The notes beneath the pieces were generated by a model. That model searched no databases. It was not told where the DNA came from and saw nothing but the letters and a program-made list of their open reading frames with translations. 64,000 nt of DNA from Persicobacter sp. CCB-QB2. GTDB taxonomy: Bacteria > Bacteroidota > Bacteroidia > Cytophagales > Cyclobacteriaceae. Of this stretch, positions 20,454 to 29,789 are shown one piece after another (positions within the stretch are counted from its first letter, which is position 1; every line of letters begins with the position of its first letter). A program made the position numbers and the translations under genes. The stretch spans positions 2,666,001 to 2,730,000 of the forward strand of contig NZ_LBGV01000001.1 in assembly GCF_001274635.1 (NCBI RefSeq), in the 5' to 3' direction.

Positions 20454-21306
20454 CTAAGGTGTAAACTCGGTGTAGATATCATAGGGATCATCACTGAAGA
20501 GCCCCACTTGCACCATATGAATAAGGAAGCGGTCTTCACAAGGGTCATAGATGGCTTCCATTTCATCCACCAAAATTTCCACATCTTCAAACCCAACCAT
20601 TTGCGCATCGATAATGGTCACATTTCCCTGTTCGTCAATTCGAAAATCCATGGTAACCGGAAATCCTCCGGAGAATTCCGGGTTTTCGGTGAGATAAGCC
20701 ACATAGTCGCCCCATATATTATTAAAGCGATAAACCCCATTCGAGATTTCTTCCAGCCGCGCCGGGAAAACGTGATTTCCGTCCCCAACGGTTCCAAAGG
20801 TAGATTGCACCACTTCTCCTCTATACCGCTCTGAAAGCAGTACCGGGCAATCATTATCCCGAAAATTCACCAGCAGAGAAGAATAAACGGTTCCATTCTC
20901 ATAGCCGATGACCAACTCTTCCGGCGCACTGACCTCTATGATGCGAATGGTCACCGAACGGCTCTCGAAATTTTCTTCCGTATCTTCCAGGGCCTGAATG
21001 ATCAGTTCCCCTACTTGTTTTCCTTTGGGGATAATCACCTGCTTGGTGCTCAACACATAATCCACGCCTTCTCGGCATTCACCTCTTCCAGCTTAAAGCT
21101 GATTTTTGTATCTTCTTCTCGGGCAATGACATATTGACCTCCAGCAGTACGCCCTCCCCTTCGGTCAGGTCAAAAACGGCGGCATCTGTCAAATTAAAAG
21201 TGACATAATTAGCCCCTTCATAGTATTCGCTAGGGGTATCCGCACAGCCTGATAGCATTAAAGGAAAGCTCAGCGACAGGATTAATATTTGAAGTATATT
21301 TTTCAT
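20454..21306 (-). CDS. Lipoprotein with Calx-beta-like domain, frame broken twice
   Basis: The signal peptide and lipobox (PLMLSGC, Cys about 21) are followed by ADTPSEYYEG. The joined 284-aa protein has an N-terminal beta-sandwich resembling Calx-beta-type repeats (VTFNLTDAAVFDLTEGEG ... GVDYVLSTKQVIIPKG ... VTIRIIEVS). A C-terminal domain of about 130 residues (CPVLLSERYRGEVVQ onward) is one I do not recognise. The frame breaks at GGG 21121-21123 and CC 21067-21068 (plus-strand coordinates). Adding one base to each gives a continuous frame through REEDTKISFKLEEVNAEKGV. It lies between SusD and the subtilase on the same strand, so it is probably a surface accessory of that uptake system. Its ligand is unknown. 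Confidence 0.75.
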
Positions 21307-21328
21307 CTGTTCAGTTGCTATATAAGGT

Positions 21329-22752
21329 TTAATAACCGGAGTTTTGTCTCATATTATCATTGGCCAACATTTCATGTTGCGGGATGGGCATCACAAAGCG
21401 GTGATCTGAAGACACCAGCACTTTGGGGGTGTTGACCGTGGTCACGTCTACCCGAATGACCGGATCTCCCCACCGTCTTAAGTCGAACCATTGGTGCCCT
21501 TCAAAGCTCATTTCCAAAAGCCTTTGTTGCTTAATAGCATTTAAAATACTAAGACCATTTTCTCCCCCATTGGTAAATCCGCTAATGCGCTCTGACCTCA
21601 AACGGTCAATATCCTGCAGGGCATTGGATTGCTGATTATTGAAGTAATAAGCCTCGGCACGAATCAACAACATCTCCGAAGACCGAAAGACGATCAGATC
21701 TCCTGCGTTGACCGCCGAATTTCCACCAATATATTTCCCTACAATTTGCGTTTGCTCAATTTGATCGGCATCCTCTGCGACCTGTACTTCAAAGCGGACA
21801 TCCAGCTCCGGATCTCCAAAGGAATTAGAAGCAAAGGCATTGATAAAATCCTGTGTCGGGAAGAAATTCACCAGTCCGCTATTATCCCGCCAGAGATTCC
21901 CTATTCGACCGGACTCCGCGGGATGTCAAATTTGAATAAAACTTCCGCATTATCAGGGGCATCAAAGTCAAACATATCGGCATAGTTACCCTGCGGAATA
22001 ATGTCTTTCACGTTCAAAACCTCCGTGGCTTTCTGTATAGCCGTGGGATAGTCTTTTTCATATAATGCGATACGAGCTTCCAGGGCTTTGACGGCATTTT
22101 CATTGAAATAAATGTACTCCAATTCATTATCCTCCCGGCTCCCCTGCTGCTGAAAGGCGGCAGATTGCTGAAGGTCTTCTTTTAAGAAGGCGTAAATCTC
22201 CGCCACCGTATTCCTGGGGGGCTCCCCTACTTGTGGCGCCAGCATATAAGGCATGGCAGAAGCTCCTTCCTGCGTATAGGATTCTGAGAATATTCGAAAT
22301 AATTCAAAATGCGCTAAAGCCCTTAATCCATAAGCTTCCCCTTTAATTTGATTGGCCAAAGCCACATCAGCATCTGTTGGTAAAGGCACCTGATCCGCAG
22401 CGATTAATAACAAGTTCAGCGCATTAATAACACTATAATAACCGGACCAGCCATAATCACTCATCAGGCTGGGCGTATCCGGAGTATATTGCCAGTTATA
22501 GGCCGAAGAGCCAATATTTCGCCCTTTGGAGGCCATCTTACATAAAGCCGTCTGGTAGGTGGAAGTCCGAAGGGTTGGACTTTTGGGAAATAGGGCATAA
22601 ACCGCTGCCAGGCCCGACTCCAGATCAGCTACATTTTCATAGGCCACCCCACTGTCGATTAAATCCGTGGGGGCGATTTCCAGGTCATTGGTACAGCCCC
22701 AAACGAAAAGAACTGTCAACAACAAAAATATTTTTTGATATGATTGATTCAT
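21329..22752 (-). CDS. SusD-like lipoprotein of the subtilase locus, frame broken
   Basis: The signal peptide with lipobox (VLFVWGC, Cys about 20) is followed by TNDLEIAPTDLI. The SusD N-terminal region includes IKGEAYGLRALAHFELFRIF (about residues 130-150), and the C-terminal block ends GHQWFDLRRWGDP and IPQHEMLANDNMRQNSGY. The frame breaks at GGG 21920-21922 (plus strand). One added base joins LFKFDIPAESGRIGNL to WRDNSGLVNFFPTQDFIN, giving 474 aa. The SusC partner is 12 bp upstream and the lipoprotein starts 22 bp downstream. Because it is paired with a secreted protease, the complex probably imports peptides or a protein-derived ligand. That substrate assignment is inference from context only. 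Confidence 0.9.
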
Positions 22753-22764
22753 GTCATGGGGTTT

Positions 22765-25728
22765 TTAAAATCCAACGTCAATTCCCAGGGTATAAATTTT
22801 CGGTGTAGGGTACTGGAATTGGGCAATATTATTTCCAATCTCCGGATCAAAGCCCGTAAATTCCGTCCAGGTATAAAGGTTCTGCCCTTGCAGGTATATC
22901 TTCAGTCGATCCAGTCTGATTCTGGATATCAATTTTCGCGGAAAGTTATAACCTAAAGTCACGTTTCTTAACCTTAGGAAAGAGGCATCTTCAATATCCT
23001 GAGAGGTAAACTGTCTTTGATATCTGGGAGAAGGAATGTTGGTCACATCTCCTTCTTCCTGCCACATGGTCAACATCACCGTGGACTGATTATAAGGCAC
23101 ATTATGATTTTCTATGAAGAAAGATTGGTTATTGAAAAGGGTATGCCCGGCCTGAAAGTTAAAGAAGAAACTAAACTCAATACCTTTAAAGGTAAGGGTA
23201 TTGGTCATACCGCCCACATGCGGAGGGTTGGAGGTTCCCCAATCAGAAGTGGCATTGGAAGAATTAAAAATCGGTGTCGGATTGCCGAATTGATCCAAAT
23301 ACAGGGGCTGTCCATTGGCCGGATTTACCCCTGCCCAACCCACCGAATAATGAGAACCTAAAGGATAACCTTCCCGCACCAGGGAAGTACCGAACTCAAA
23401 TTCTGTCACCTGCCCCAAGTCCAGAATTTCATTATCATTATAAGCATAATTGAGATTAGTCGTCCATAAGAAATCACCAATGGAAACATTGGTGGTATTC
23501 AGCGTAATTTCCACTCCTCGGTTACGCATTTTACCGGCATTCCGCCTTACGGAGGTAAAACCGGCGGTGGCAGATAATTTTTGATCTAAGAATAAATCCG
23601 AAGTAATGTTATTGTAAGCTTCAAAAGAGCCACTGATGCGATCCTTGAAAATGGAATAGTCCAGGCCCACATTCAGCTGATTTGAAATCTCCCATTGCAA
23701 ATCCGGATTCCCTACTGAAGCCGGATAAATCCCACTCACCCCGGCATAAGTACTCGTCGCTACAAAGGTCTGTACACTTTGAAAATCCCCTACCGAACTA
23801 TCGGTATCATCCTGATTCCCTGACTTTCCATAAGAGGCCTTTAGCTTCAGGCTATTCACCCAGGAAGCACCAAAAAAATCTTCCTCCGAAATATTCCAGG
23901 AAGCCCCGACCGACCACAAGTTTGCCCATCGATTATTCTGACCGAATTTAGAGGAACCATCGCGGCGGGCACTTAATGCCAAATTATATTTACTTTTATA
24001 AGTATAGTTTCCGATAAAGAAGTAAGAATTCAGGGCATTCTCTGTATTCCCTCCTCCAACGGTTGGAATAAAGCCATTGGAGGCAGTTCCGGGCGTAATC
24101 GCTGCTGGTGTATTGGGTAATTTGGAATTCAGACCAAATCCGGAATAACCAAAGGAGGATTCCTGCTTACGGATTAATTCCATATACAAACCACCGGAAA
24201 AATCATGATCTCCAATGGTGCGGGTGTAAGTTACGCTATTCAGCCAGATGTATTTGAAATACTTATTATCTGAGGCCCCGTAGGAACCTTCCTGTCCGCG
24301 CTGGCTACTGCCGGGCTGGGAGTCCGGACTGATATAGCTGGTGGATTTGGAAGAGCGATAGTCCAGACCAATTTTTGATTTGAAAGAGAATCCCTCATAA
24401 AAGTCATAGGAAACATCAAAAGTCAGATTGGTTTTTAATTGTCCTTCCTGAAATGAGGTTTTTTCATCCCATTCCAGAGGATTGGCATCCAAAGGACCAT
24501 AGGTATAATTCCCTTCTGCGTCCAATGGAGGTTGATAAGGCATATTCAAAGTGGAAGCGAAAGGGTTGGCGATGCTTAAAGACTCCGAGGGCAGGAAATC
24601 AGATTGAGAATAACCTACAGAAGAGACCAGGTTAAAACGTAAGCGTTTGGAGGCTTCGTGGGCAATATTGACCCTACCGGTTATTCGCTCTAAAGCAGAG
24701 CCAATACCCACGCCTTGTTGTTCCAAATATCCGCCGGAAATGAAAAAACGGGTTTGTTCTTTTCCTCCCTGAGCACTTAACTGGTGCTGCTGTGTAAAGC
24801 CGGTGCGCGTAACGACATCTAACCAATTGGTATTGTACTGACGAAGACTGTCCAGAGAATTATCGGAACCTGACGGTCGTTCCGGATTATTGGGAGAAAA
24901 ATCCCAACCCGGACCATTCTGCACCATTTCTTCATACTGCAAACGCTCCTCGGTATTCATCATATCATATTTCCAATCCCCAATTTCGGAAACACCAAAC
25001 TGACCGGAGTAGTTAAACTTTGTCTTTCCAACTTTTCCTTTTTTTGAGGTAATCACAATCACCCCATTCGCCCCACGAGAACCATAAAGGGAGGTAGCGG
25101 AAGCATCTTTCAGCACACTGACACTTTCAAAATCATTGGCATTTAAGGCTGCAAACTCCGCTGCTTCTATCGGCACTCCATCCATCACAAATAAAGGGGT
25201 ATTGCCTCCCAAAATGGAGCCGTTCCCCCGAATACGTACCGTGGCTGCGGCACCGGGTTGCCCTGAACCGGCATTGACATACAAGCCGGCGGCTTTTCCC
25301 TGTAACACCTGATCAAATGAGGGCATCGGCACCGATTCAATTTCGGAGGCATCAATGGAGGATATCGATCCGGATAATCGTTTTTTATTAATATCGGTAT
25401 AACCGGTCACGACCACCTCTTCTAATTCTTTGAGGTCTGCTTCCATGTCTACATCCAAAACCGATCGTCCCTGAACAGATAGTTCCTGGGATTCCAGGCC
25501 GATAAAGGTGAAAAGTAACACCACATTTTCATTGGGAACACTCAGAGAATAGTAGCCGTCCACATTGGTGACCGTACCAATAGAAGTGTCTTTCACCATC
25601 ACATTCACCCCGGGTAAAGGCTCACCATTTTCAATGGATTTGATGGTACCGCTGACGGTATGTTGAGATTGGGCTTCCGCTGCGAGGCAAAAAAGCAACA
25701 GTAGCAAAAAGGGTATAATCCGCTTCAT
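22765..25728 (-). CDS. SusC-like TonB-dependent transporter of the subtilase locus (987 aa)
   Basis: The start is placed at MKRIIPFLLLLLF (25728) rather than at the longest open frame (25854), because a clean signal peptide begins there. The regulatory-like domain HTVSGTIKSIENGEPLPG is followed by a plug with LEEVVVTGYTDINKKRLSGS, GQPGAAATVRIRGNG and DASATSLYGSRGANGVIVIT. The barrel ends TLGIDVGF with the terminal Phe. It heads an operon of SusC, SusD, a Calx-beta-like lipoprotein and a subtilase, all on the minus strand with gaps of 12-83 bp. It is intact, and its sequence is clearly distinct from the first two SusC proteins, pointing to a different substrate. Confidence 0.93.
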   Translation of the reverse strand: MKRIIPFLLLLLFCLAAEAQSQHTVSGTIKSIENGEPLPGVNVMVKDTSIGTVTNVDGYYSLSVPNENVVLLFTFIGLESQELSVQGRSVLDVDMEADLKELEEVVVTGYTDINKKRLSGSISSIDASEIESVPMPSFDQVLQGKAAGLYVNAGSGQPGAAATVRIRGNGSILGGNTPLFVMDGVPIEAAEFAALNANDFESVSVLKDASATSLYGSRGANGVIVITSKKGKVGKTKFNYSGQFGVSEIGDWKYDMMNTEERLQYEEMVQNGPGWDFSPNNPERPSGSDNSLDSLRQYNTNWLDVVTRTGFTQQHQLSAQGGKEQTRFFISGGYLEQQGVGIGSALERITGRVNIAHEASKRLRFNLVSSVGYSQSDFLPSESLSIANPFASTLNMPYQPPLDAEGNYTYGPLDANPLEWDEKTSFQEGQLKTNLTFDVSYDFYEGFSFKSKIGLDYRSSKSTSYISPDSQPGSSQRGQEGSYGASDNKYFKYIWLNSVTYTRTIGDHDFSGGLYMELIRKQESSFGYSGFGLNSKLPNTPAAITPGTASNGFIPTVGGGNTENALNSYFFIGNYTYKSKYNLALSARRDGSSKFGQNNRWANLWSVGASWNISEEDFFGASWVNSLKLKASYGKSGNQDDTDSSVGDFQSVQTFVATSTYAGVSGIYPASVGNPDLQWEISNQLNVGLDYSIFKDRISGSFEAYNNITSDLFLDQKLSATAGFTSVRRNAGKMRNRGVEITLNTTNVSIGDFLWTTNLNYAYNDNEILDLGQVTEFEFGTSLVREGYPLGSHYSVGWAGVNPANGQPLYLDQFGNPTPIFNSSNATSDWGTSNPPHVGGMTNTLTFKGIEFSFFFNFQAGHTLFNNQSFFIENHNVPYNQSTVMLTMWQEEGDVTNIPSPRYQRQFTSQDIEDASFLRLRNVTLGYNFPRKLISRIRLDRLKIYLQGQNLYTWTEFTGFDPEIGNNIAQFQYPTPKIYTLGIDVGF

Positions 25729-25854
25729 GCAAGGATAGGTTAGATGTTTTGGGGCCAAGGTTGATGCCCGGGTTTTAGGAGTCCTCCAAGGTAACCGAAA
25801 CATTTTCAATCGCTTGGATAAAATTAATAACGAATTAGAATGAGCAATGAACAA

Positions 25855-26074
25855 CGCAGGTAAGGTTTTACTACAATAAACCCTAGCTTACTCCAATACC
25901 ATTCCCCCAATTTGAGCCAGCGCTAGGGAAAATCTACACATGGTCTGTTTAATACCCATTTTACTAATTAAAAAGGTAATCCAGCCCAACGAACATCTAC
26001 CAAAGGAGCAGGTAAGTTTTCCTAAAATAATGGCAGAAACATCTAATTTTCATCAAAAAAAGAATACAAAAAAA
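25855..26074. other. Intergenic region at the left flank of the IS66 element
   Basis: It holds the upstream region of the subtilase-locus SusC. Its last eight bases (26067-26074, CAAAAAAA) are the left copy of the IS66 target-site duplication. No gene was seen. Confidence 0.5.
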
Positions 26075-26107
26075 GTAAACCTTCAGCCAACCACACTTGC
26101 AAAAAAA

Positions 26108-27544
26108 TCAAAGCCATTGAGGGTTGGCGGCCAAATTTTCATTTAGCGGGAGGAGCTCCCTGATTTTGGAAATAGAATGGTTATTAATTCTTCGAAGCAC
26201 ATCCTCCAGCCATTTGGATGGATTTATTCCATTAGCTTTACAGGTGCCGAAGAAGGAATAATACATCGCAATATTTTGGGCAGCAGCATGTGAGCCCGCA
26301 AAAAGAAAGTTCTTTTTTCCGAGGGCTAAAGGTCTGATCAGGTTTTCAATCAGGTTATTGTCCGGATGTAATTGGGGATCTTGTGTAAAGGTGATTAATC
26401 GATCCCAGAGGTTAAGCATATAGTTAATCGCTTTTCCGATGAGCGATCTTGGAAGCGCATCTTTCTGTTCTTTAAGTGCCCAACTTTTGAGTTCCTCCAA
26501 AATCTTTATGCTATCAGATTTTCTCATTTTCAGGATTTGTTCCGGGGAAAACTGCTCCTCTTTAGCTTTGGTCTCCAGGGCATAAAGCCTCCCTATTAAA
26601 TCCAGTGCAATTTGCGCTTTCTTCCTGTGGTTTTTGAGTGCGGCGTCAAACTTTCTCCGGACATGTGCCCAGCAAGCCAGCAAGTTGATATTCGGAATTT
26701 GACCAAACTGATCATAGGCGGCGTAACCATCGGTTTGCAGGAAATCAGGCAGCTTTTTTAATAAATCTTTTGGGATTTGCTTCCCTCTCCCTTTGGCATA
26801 ATCAAAAATGACCAAACCGCTTTCGGGGACATGCCTGACCCACATATATCCCCGGTGAGAGGAACCAGGTTTTTCGCCATCAAGTACCTGAATGGGTGAT
26901 TCATCCATTTGTAAGTATCCCGCCTCTAGGGCCATTTTCACGGCCTCTTCAAAAAGTGGTAGCATTAAACGGCTCACATTGTTGAACCAGTTAATCACGG
27001 TACTCGGTGCAAGGGATTCACCGGTTTCACGAGCTAAAATTTTAATCTGTCTGTCCCAAGGAAGGTGGTCGTCAAATTTGCCAATAAGCAAATAAGCAAT
27101 TAATGACGCATCTGCACCACTCTTAGGCAAAACAATATCCGGAGGAAAATCAGCGATAACGATATCGCCGTTTGGCAGCTTGTATTTATAACGGATGATC
27201 TGTCTGACCACCATCCGTTCGGGATAAATCTTCCTATATTCGGAAACCTCTGTGCCTAAAAAATGAGCTCCCGGGATCTCCAGCTTACAATGTTCAACCT
27301 CACGCTCCAAATGGTCGCTAATCGGCTTTCTTACCGGTGGGATAGAACCTTCTTTTGGAGCTTTTCTGGCAGGCTTTTCGATATCAGAATCTTTGGGCGA
27401 TTTTTTTCGTTTTTCGGACTTACCTGTCTTTAGTAATTTCAGGACGGCATCCAATTGTTGTTGCAGAGAATTAACCTGTTCTTTCAATGAAAGAATTTCA
27501 TCATCCTTCTCTTTAATAACTGATTCAAAATGCTGCTCTGACAT
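26108..27544 (-). CDS. tnpC: IS66 transposase TnpC (478 aa)
   Basis: This is the DDE transposase of IS66. An N-terminal coiled coil spans about residues 5-45 (EKDDEILSLKEQVNSLQQQL). A basic region and zinc-finger-like or helix-turn-helix segment follow, then the catalytic core: ADASLIAYLLIGKFDDHLPW, LQMDESPIQVLDG (first Asp), LQTDGYAAYDQ (second Asp) and DNNLIENLIRPLALGKKNFL (Glu). The C-terminus LFAGSHAAAQNIAMYYSFFGTCKANGINP is the usual IS66 tail. Length matches complete family members. A terminator-like hairpin separates it from tnpB. Confidence 0.97.
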   Translation of the reverse strand: MSEQHFESVIKEKDDEILSLKEQVNSLQQQLDAVLKLLKTGKSEKRKKSPKDSDIEKPARKAPKEGSIPPVRKPISDHLEREVEHCKLEIPGAHFLGTEVSEYRKIYPERMVVRQIIRYKYKLPNGDIVIADFPPDIVLPKSGADASLIAYLLIGKFDDHLPWDRQIKILARETGESLAPSTVINWFNNVSRLMLPLFEEAVKMALEAGYLQMDESPIQVLDGEKPGSSHRGYMWVRHVPESGLVIFDYAKGRGKQIPKDLLKKLPDFLQTDGYAAYDQFGQIPNINLLACWAHVRRKFDAALKNHRKKAQIALDLIGRLYALETKAKEEQFSPEQILKMRKSDSIKILEELKSWALKEQKDALPRSLIGKAINYMLNLWDRLITFTQDPQLHPDNNLIENLIRPLALGKKNFLFAGSHAAAQNIAMYYSFFGTCKANGINPSKWLEDVLRRINNHSISKIRELLPLNENLAANPQWL

Positions 27545-27557
27545 ACCTAAAGATACG

Positions 27558-27594
27558 AAAAAACCGCCTTAAAACATAAATTAAGGCGGTTTTT
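27558..27594 (-). terminator. Hairpin with T-tract between tnpB and tnpC of IS66
   Basis: AAAACCGCCTTAA (27560-27572) pairs perfectly with TTAAGGCGGTTTT (27581-27593), with an eight-base loop and flanking A/T runs. On the minus strand, transcripts from tnpA-tnpB would meet it before tnpC. It can act as terminator or attenuator, limiting transposase expression. Confidence 0.75.
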
Positions 27595-27602
27595 GATGTC
27601 TA

Positions 27603-27947
27603 TCAGGCATATCTTTTTCTCTGAATTCTTTGCTCCAAACTTATCCCACAGAGCATCATTTCCAAGGTGTGTTTCGGGATTGGAATGGATTTATCTCCAG
27701 CTTTATGACTCGGAATTTCAAACGTCCCTTTTTCCAACCTTTTATAGTAAATGGCAAACCCTCCAGCTTCCCATTGCAATAACTTGATTTTATTTCTCGC
27801 CTTATTAATGAAAATAAATATCTCTCCATTGGTGGGGTCTCTTTCCAGTTCATTTTCCACCAGGCCACTCAGGCCATCAAAACCTTTTCTCATATCTACA
27901 GCCTCCGCATAGAAATTGAGTTTATCGTTAGGACCTACGCTAAGCAT
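27603..27947 (-). CDS. tnpB: IS66 accessory protein TnpB (Orf2, 114 aa)
   Basis: This is the IS66 Orf2-like protein, with the family hallmarks VDMRKGFDGLSGLV (about residue 18) and IFIFINKARNKIKLLQWEAGGFAIYYKRLEKG. It is required for transposition of many IS66 elements, but its biochemical role is not established. It overlaps tnpA by 13 bp, suggesting translational coupling, and is intact. Confidence 0.95.
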   Translation of the reverse strand: MLSVGPNDKLNFYAEAVDMRKGFDGLSGLVENELERDPTNGEIFIFINKARNKIKLLQWEAGGFAIYYKRLEKGTFEIPSHKAGDKSIPIPKHTLEMMLCGISLEQRIQRKRYA

Positions 27948-28255
27948 GTGGAAAGAATTAATTCAATAACATGTGACGGTGCGGAGACCGGAATTTCTAT
28001 AGCATTACCAGTCTTCAGCCTGAATACTATCACTGCTGAAGCATGGGCTGCTTCTTCTAAAATCATATCGGTTTTGATCTCTACAAAACGCGGTTCTGGT
28101 GTTTTTTCAACATCCTGCTCTTTCCTCCAGGCAGCTAACCACCCTCTGAAGGACCCTGAAGGGATCCCATTTTTCCTACAGTAATCTGCCTGACTCAATC
28201 CACTCATCTCCCACTTTTTGATATGAGCCTCTTTAACGGCCTTTGTTTTCCTCAT
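27935..28255 (-). CDS. tnpA: IS66 accessory protein TnpA (Orf1, 106 aa)
   Basis: This small protein with a helix-turn-helix-like N-terminal region (HIKKWEMSGLSQADYCRKNG, IPSGSFRGWLAAWRK) is typical of IS66 Orf1 and probably binds DNA at the element ends. The C-terminal half (VIVFRLKTGNAIEIPVSAP) is also family-like. It is the first gene after the right inverted repeat and overlaps tnpB by 13 bp. Confidence 0.9.
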   Translation of the reverse strand: MRKTKAVKEAHIKKWEMSGLSQADYCRKNGIPSGSFRGWLAAWRKEQDVEKTPEPRFVEIKTDMILEEAAHASAVIVFRLKTGNAIEIPVSAPSHVIELILSTCLA

Positions 28256-28327
28256 TTTTTTTAGAGCAAAGGTATGTGATGGGGAGGTTGGAGGAAACAG
28301 TGGTTAGCTGAAGGCTTACCAAAAAAA

Positions 28328-28349
28328 CCCCGGAAGGAATCTCCCGGGG
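28328..28349 (-). terminator. Terminator of the SusC/SusD pair, T-tract invaded by IS66
   Basis: CCCCGG pairs with CCGGGG (28328-28333 / 28344-28349). On the minus strand the stem is followed by seven T, and these bases are the right copy of the IS66 target duplication. The T-tract therefore survives next to the hairpin, so the terminator probably still works. Confidence 0.8.
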
Positions 28350-28378
28350 CTCAACATTATCCATTCTTAATTTATATC

Positions 28379-29770
28379 TTAATTAACATCCCACCACATT
28401 CTTTGTAGTAGTCCGTCCTCTTTGTTCAAATCAGGAACATTAACTGCATTGTACAAATACTCTGACTCTGCATAAGGAAAACGACGTGGAATTTTCCCTG
28501 ATGGAAGCTCTGAGTTATCCGGAGGAGTCAACATTGGGTAACCTGTTCTTCTGTAATCCACCCATGATTCAGGGTGCGTGAAAAGGGCCACATATTTTGC
28601 CTCCATTACTTGTTGTAACTCAGTACCGGAATTCAAAGTACCGTGTGCCATCAAATAAGCATCAGCATCTGCTTCATCTACACCTACTTTAGCCATATGA
28701 GAACCGATTGCTTCTTGGAAGGCCATTTCTGCCTCTGTGACCATATTCAAAGAAAGGTAAGCTTCCGCCTCAATGAATTTCAACTCTTCATAAGTCATAA
28801 AAGCGATAGGAGAAGTTGGTGAGCTATAGAATCCTTCCTCTGGTACGTCCACTGTTCCGGTTACAACACCATCCTCTTTCACTTCTTCGAAAGGGCGATA
28901 GATCGTCAAGCGAGGGTCCATATCTGCTTCCATCATGTCGAACATTTTACCTTCGAAACGGATATAATCCGCACGATTCACCAAGAATCTATTCCACAAG
29001 TTAGACTGCTCTTGAGCGGTCTCAAAAGTAATCTCAGCAGACTCAGAAGAGGCTGCAAAAGAGTTCCCTAAAAGATCCAATACCTCTTGAGCATCATAAC
29101 CCGCCACTTTAGACAAGTGAAGTGTATAACGCGCTTTTAATCCCCACGCTAGCTTGGTCCATAAGTCCAAGTTACCGTCGTAGATGAAGTCATCAACACT
29201 CGGAGAAGAAACACTGGCCTCTGCAGACAAATCCTCAATAGCATCAGTAAGCAACATCTGAATCGTCTGGTAAATCTCCTCCTGACTATCGTACTTCGGT
29301 TTCAAATTAGCATCACCTTGGAAAGCTTCCGTATAAGGGATGTCTCCAAAAGCATCAGTCAATACACCCAAATTCACCGCCAATAACACTTTTGCTACCC
29401 CTGCATAGTGTGGAGAACCCTGTGCGTCTGCCACCGCAATAATGTTCTTCAAACCTTTCATCGCACCCGAGTAGGCACTACCCGACCAAACTTGGTCGAA
29501 GTCTCCGCGCTGGATATTATAACGGTTTACAGCAAGCATCTGGCGGTCAGCACCGGTTACCTGCTGCATCACTACTGCAGTGTAACGAGCGATGTCATCC
29601 GACTGCGTATAAACCGTAAATAGTTCAGAGGAAGACAACATCAAATCCATTGTAACGTCCAGCGGTCTTGTAGGGTCATCCTCAAAGCCATCGACGAAAC
29701 TATCACATGATGCTAGAAAAAGCACCGCTACAAGAGCCGAAGCCCATTGAAATAATCTATTATTTTTCAT
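28379..29770 (-). CDS. SusD-like lipoprotein, SusD-like_2 subgroup (463 aa)
   Basis: The signal peptide and lipobox (VLFLASC, Cys about 22) are followed by DSFVDGFEDDPTRP. The sequence differs from the classic RagB/SusD proteins elsewhere in the window. Motifs such as TAVVMQQVTGADRQ, GVAKVLLAVNLGVLTDAFGDIPYTEAF and PESWVDYRRTGYPML belong to the SusD-like_2 branch. The C-terminus RFPYAESEYLYN is also characteristic. It pairs with the SusC 19 bp upstream. No enzyme or SusE gene is linked, so the substrate is unknown. A terminator follows 30 bp downstream, with IS66 inserted just beyond it. Confidence 0.92.
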   Translation of the reverse strand: MKNNRLFQWASALVAVLFLASCDSFVDGFEDDPTRPLDVTMDLMLSSSELFTVYTQSDDIARYTAVVMQQVTGADRQMLAVNRYNIQRGDFDQVWSGSAYSGAMKGLKNIIAVADAQGSPHYAGVAKVLLAVNLGVLTDAFGDIPYTEAFQGDANLKPKYDSQEEIYQTIQMLLTDAIEDLSAEASVSSPSVDDFIYDGNLDLWTKLAWGLKARYTLHLSKVAGYDAQEVLDLLGNSFAASSESAEITFETAQEQSNLWNRFLVNRADYIRFEGKMFDMMEADMDPRLTIYRPFEEVKEDGVVTGTVDVPEEGFYSSPTSPIAFMTYEELKFIEAEAYLSLNMVTEAEMAFQEAIGSHMAKVGVDEADADAYLMAHGTLNSGTELQQVMEAKYVALFTHPESWVDYRRTGYPMLTPPDNSELPSGKIPRRFPYAESEYLYNAVNVPDLNKEDGLLQRMWWDVN

Positions 29771-29789
29771 TTCAGTCAGTTTTTAGGGA

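Larger units (their letters stand above)
26075..28319 (-). mobile_element. Complete IS66-family insertion sequence (2245 bp)
   Basis: The terminal inverted repeats are GTAAACCTTCAGCCAACCAC at the left end and GTAAGCCTTCAGCTAACCAC (read inward) at the right end, differing at two positions. The flanking 8-bp direct repeat CAAAAAAA (26067-26074 and 28320-28327) matches the 8-bp duplication typical of IS66. It carries the three standard genes tnpA, tnpB and tnpC, all intact and on the minus strand. It landed in the T-tract of the terminator that follows the SusD gene at 28379. Confidence 0.95.
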
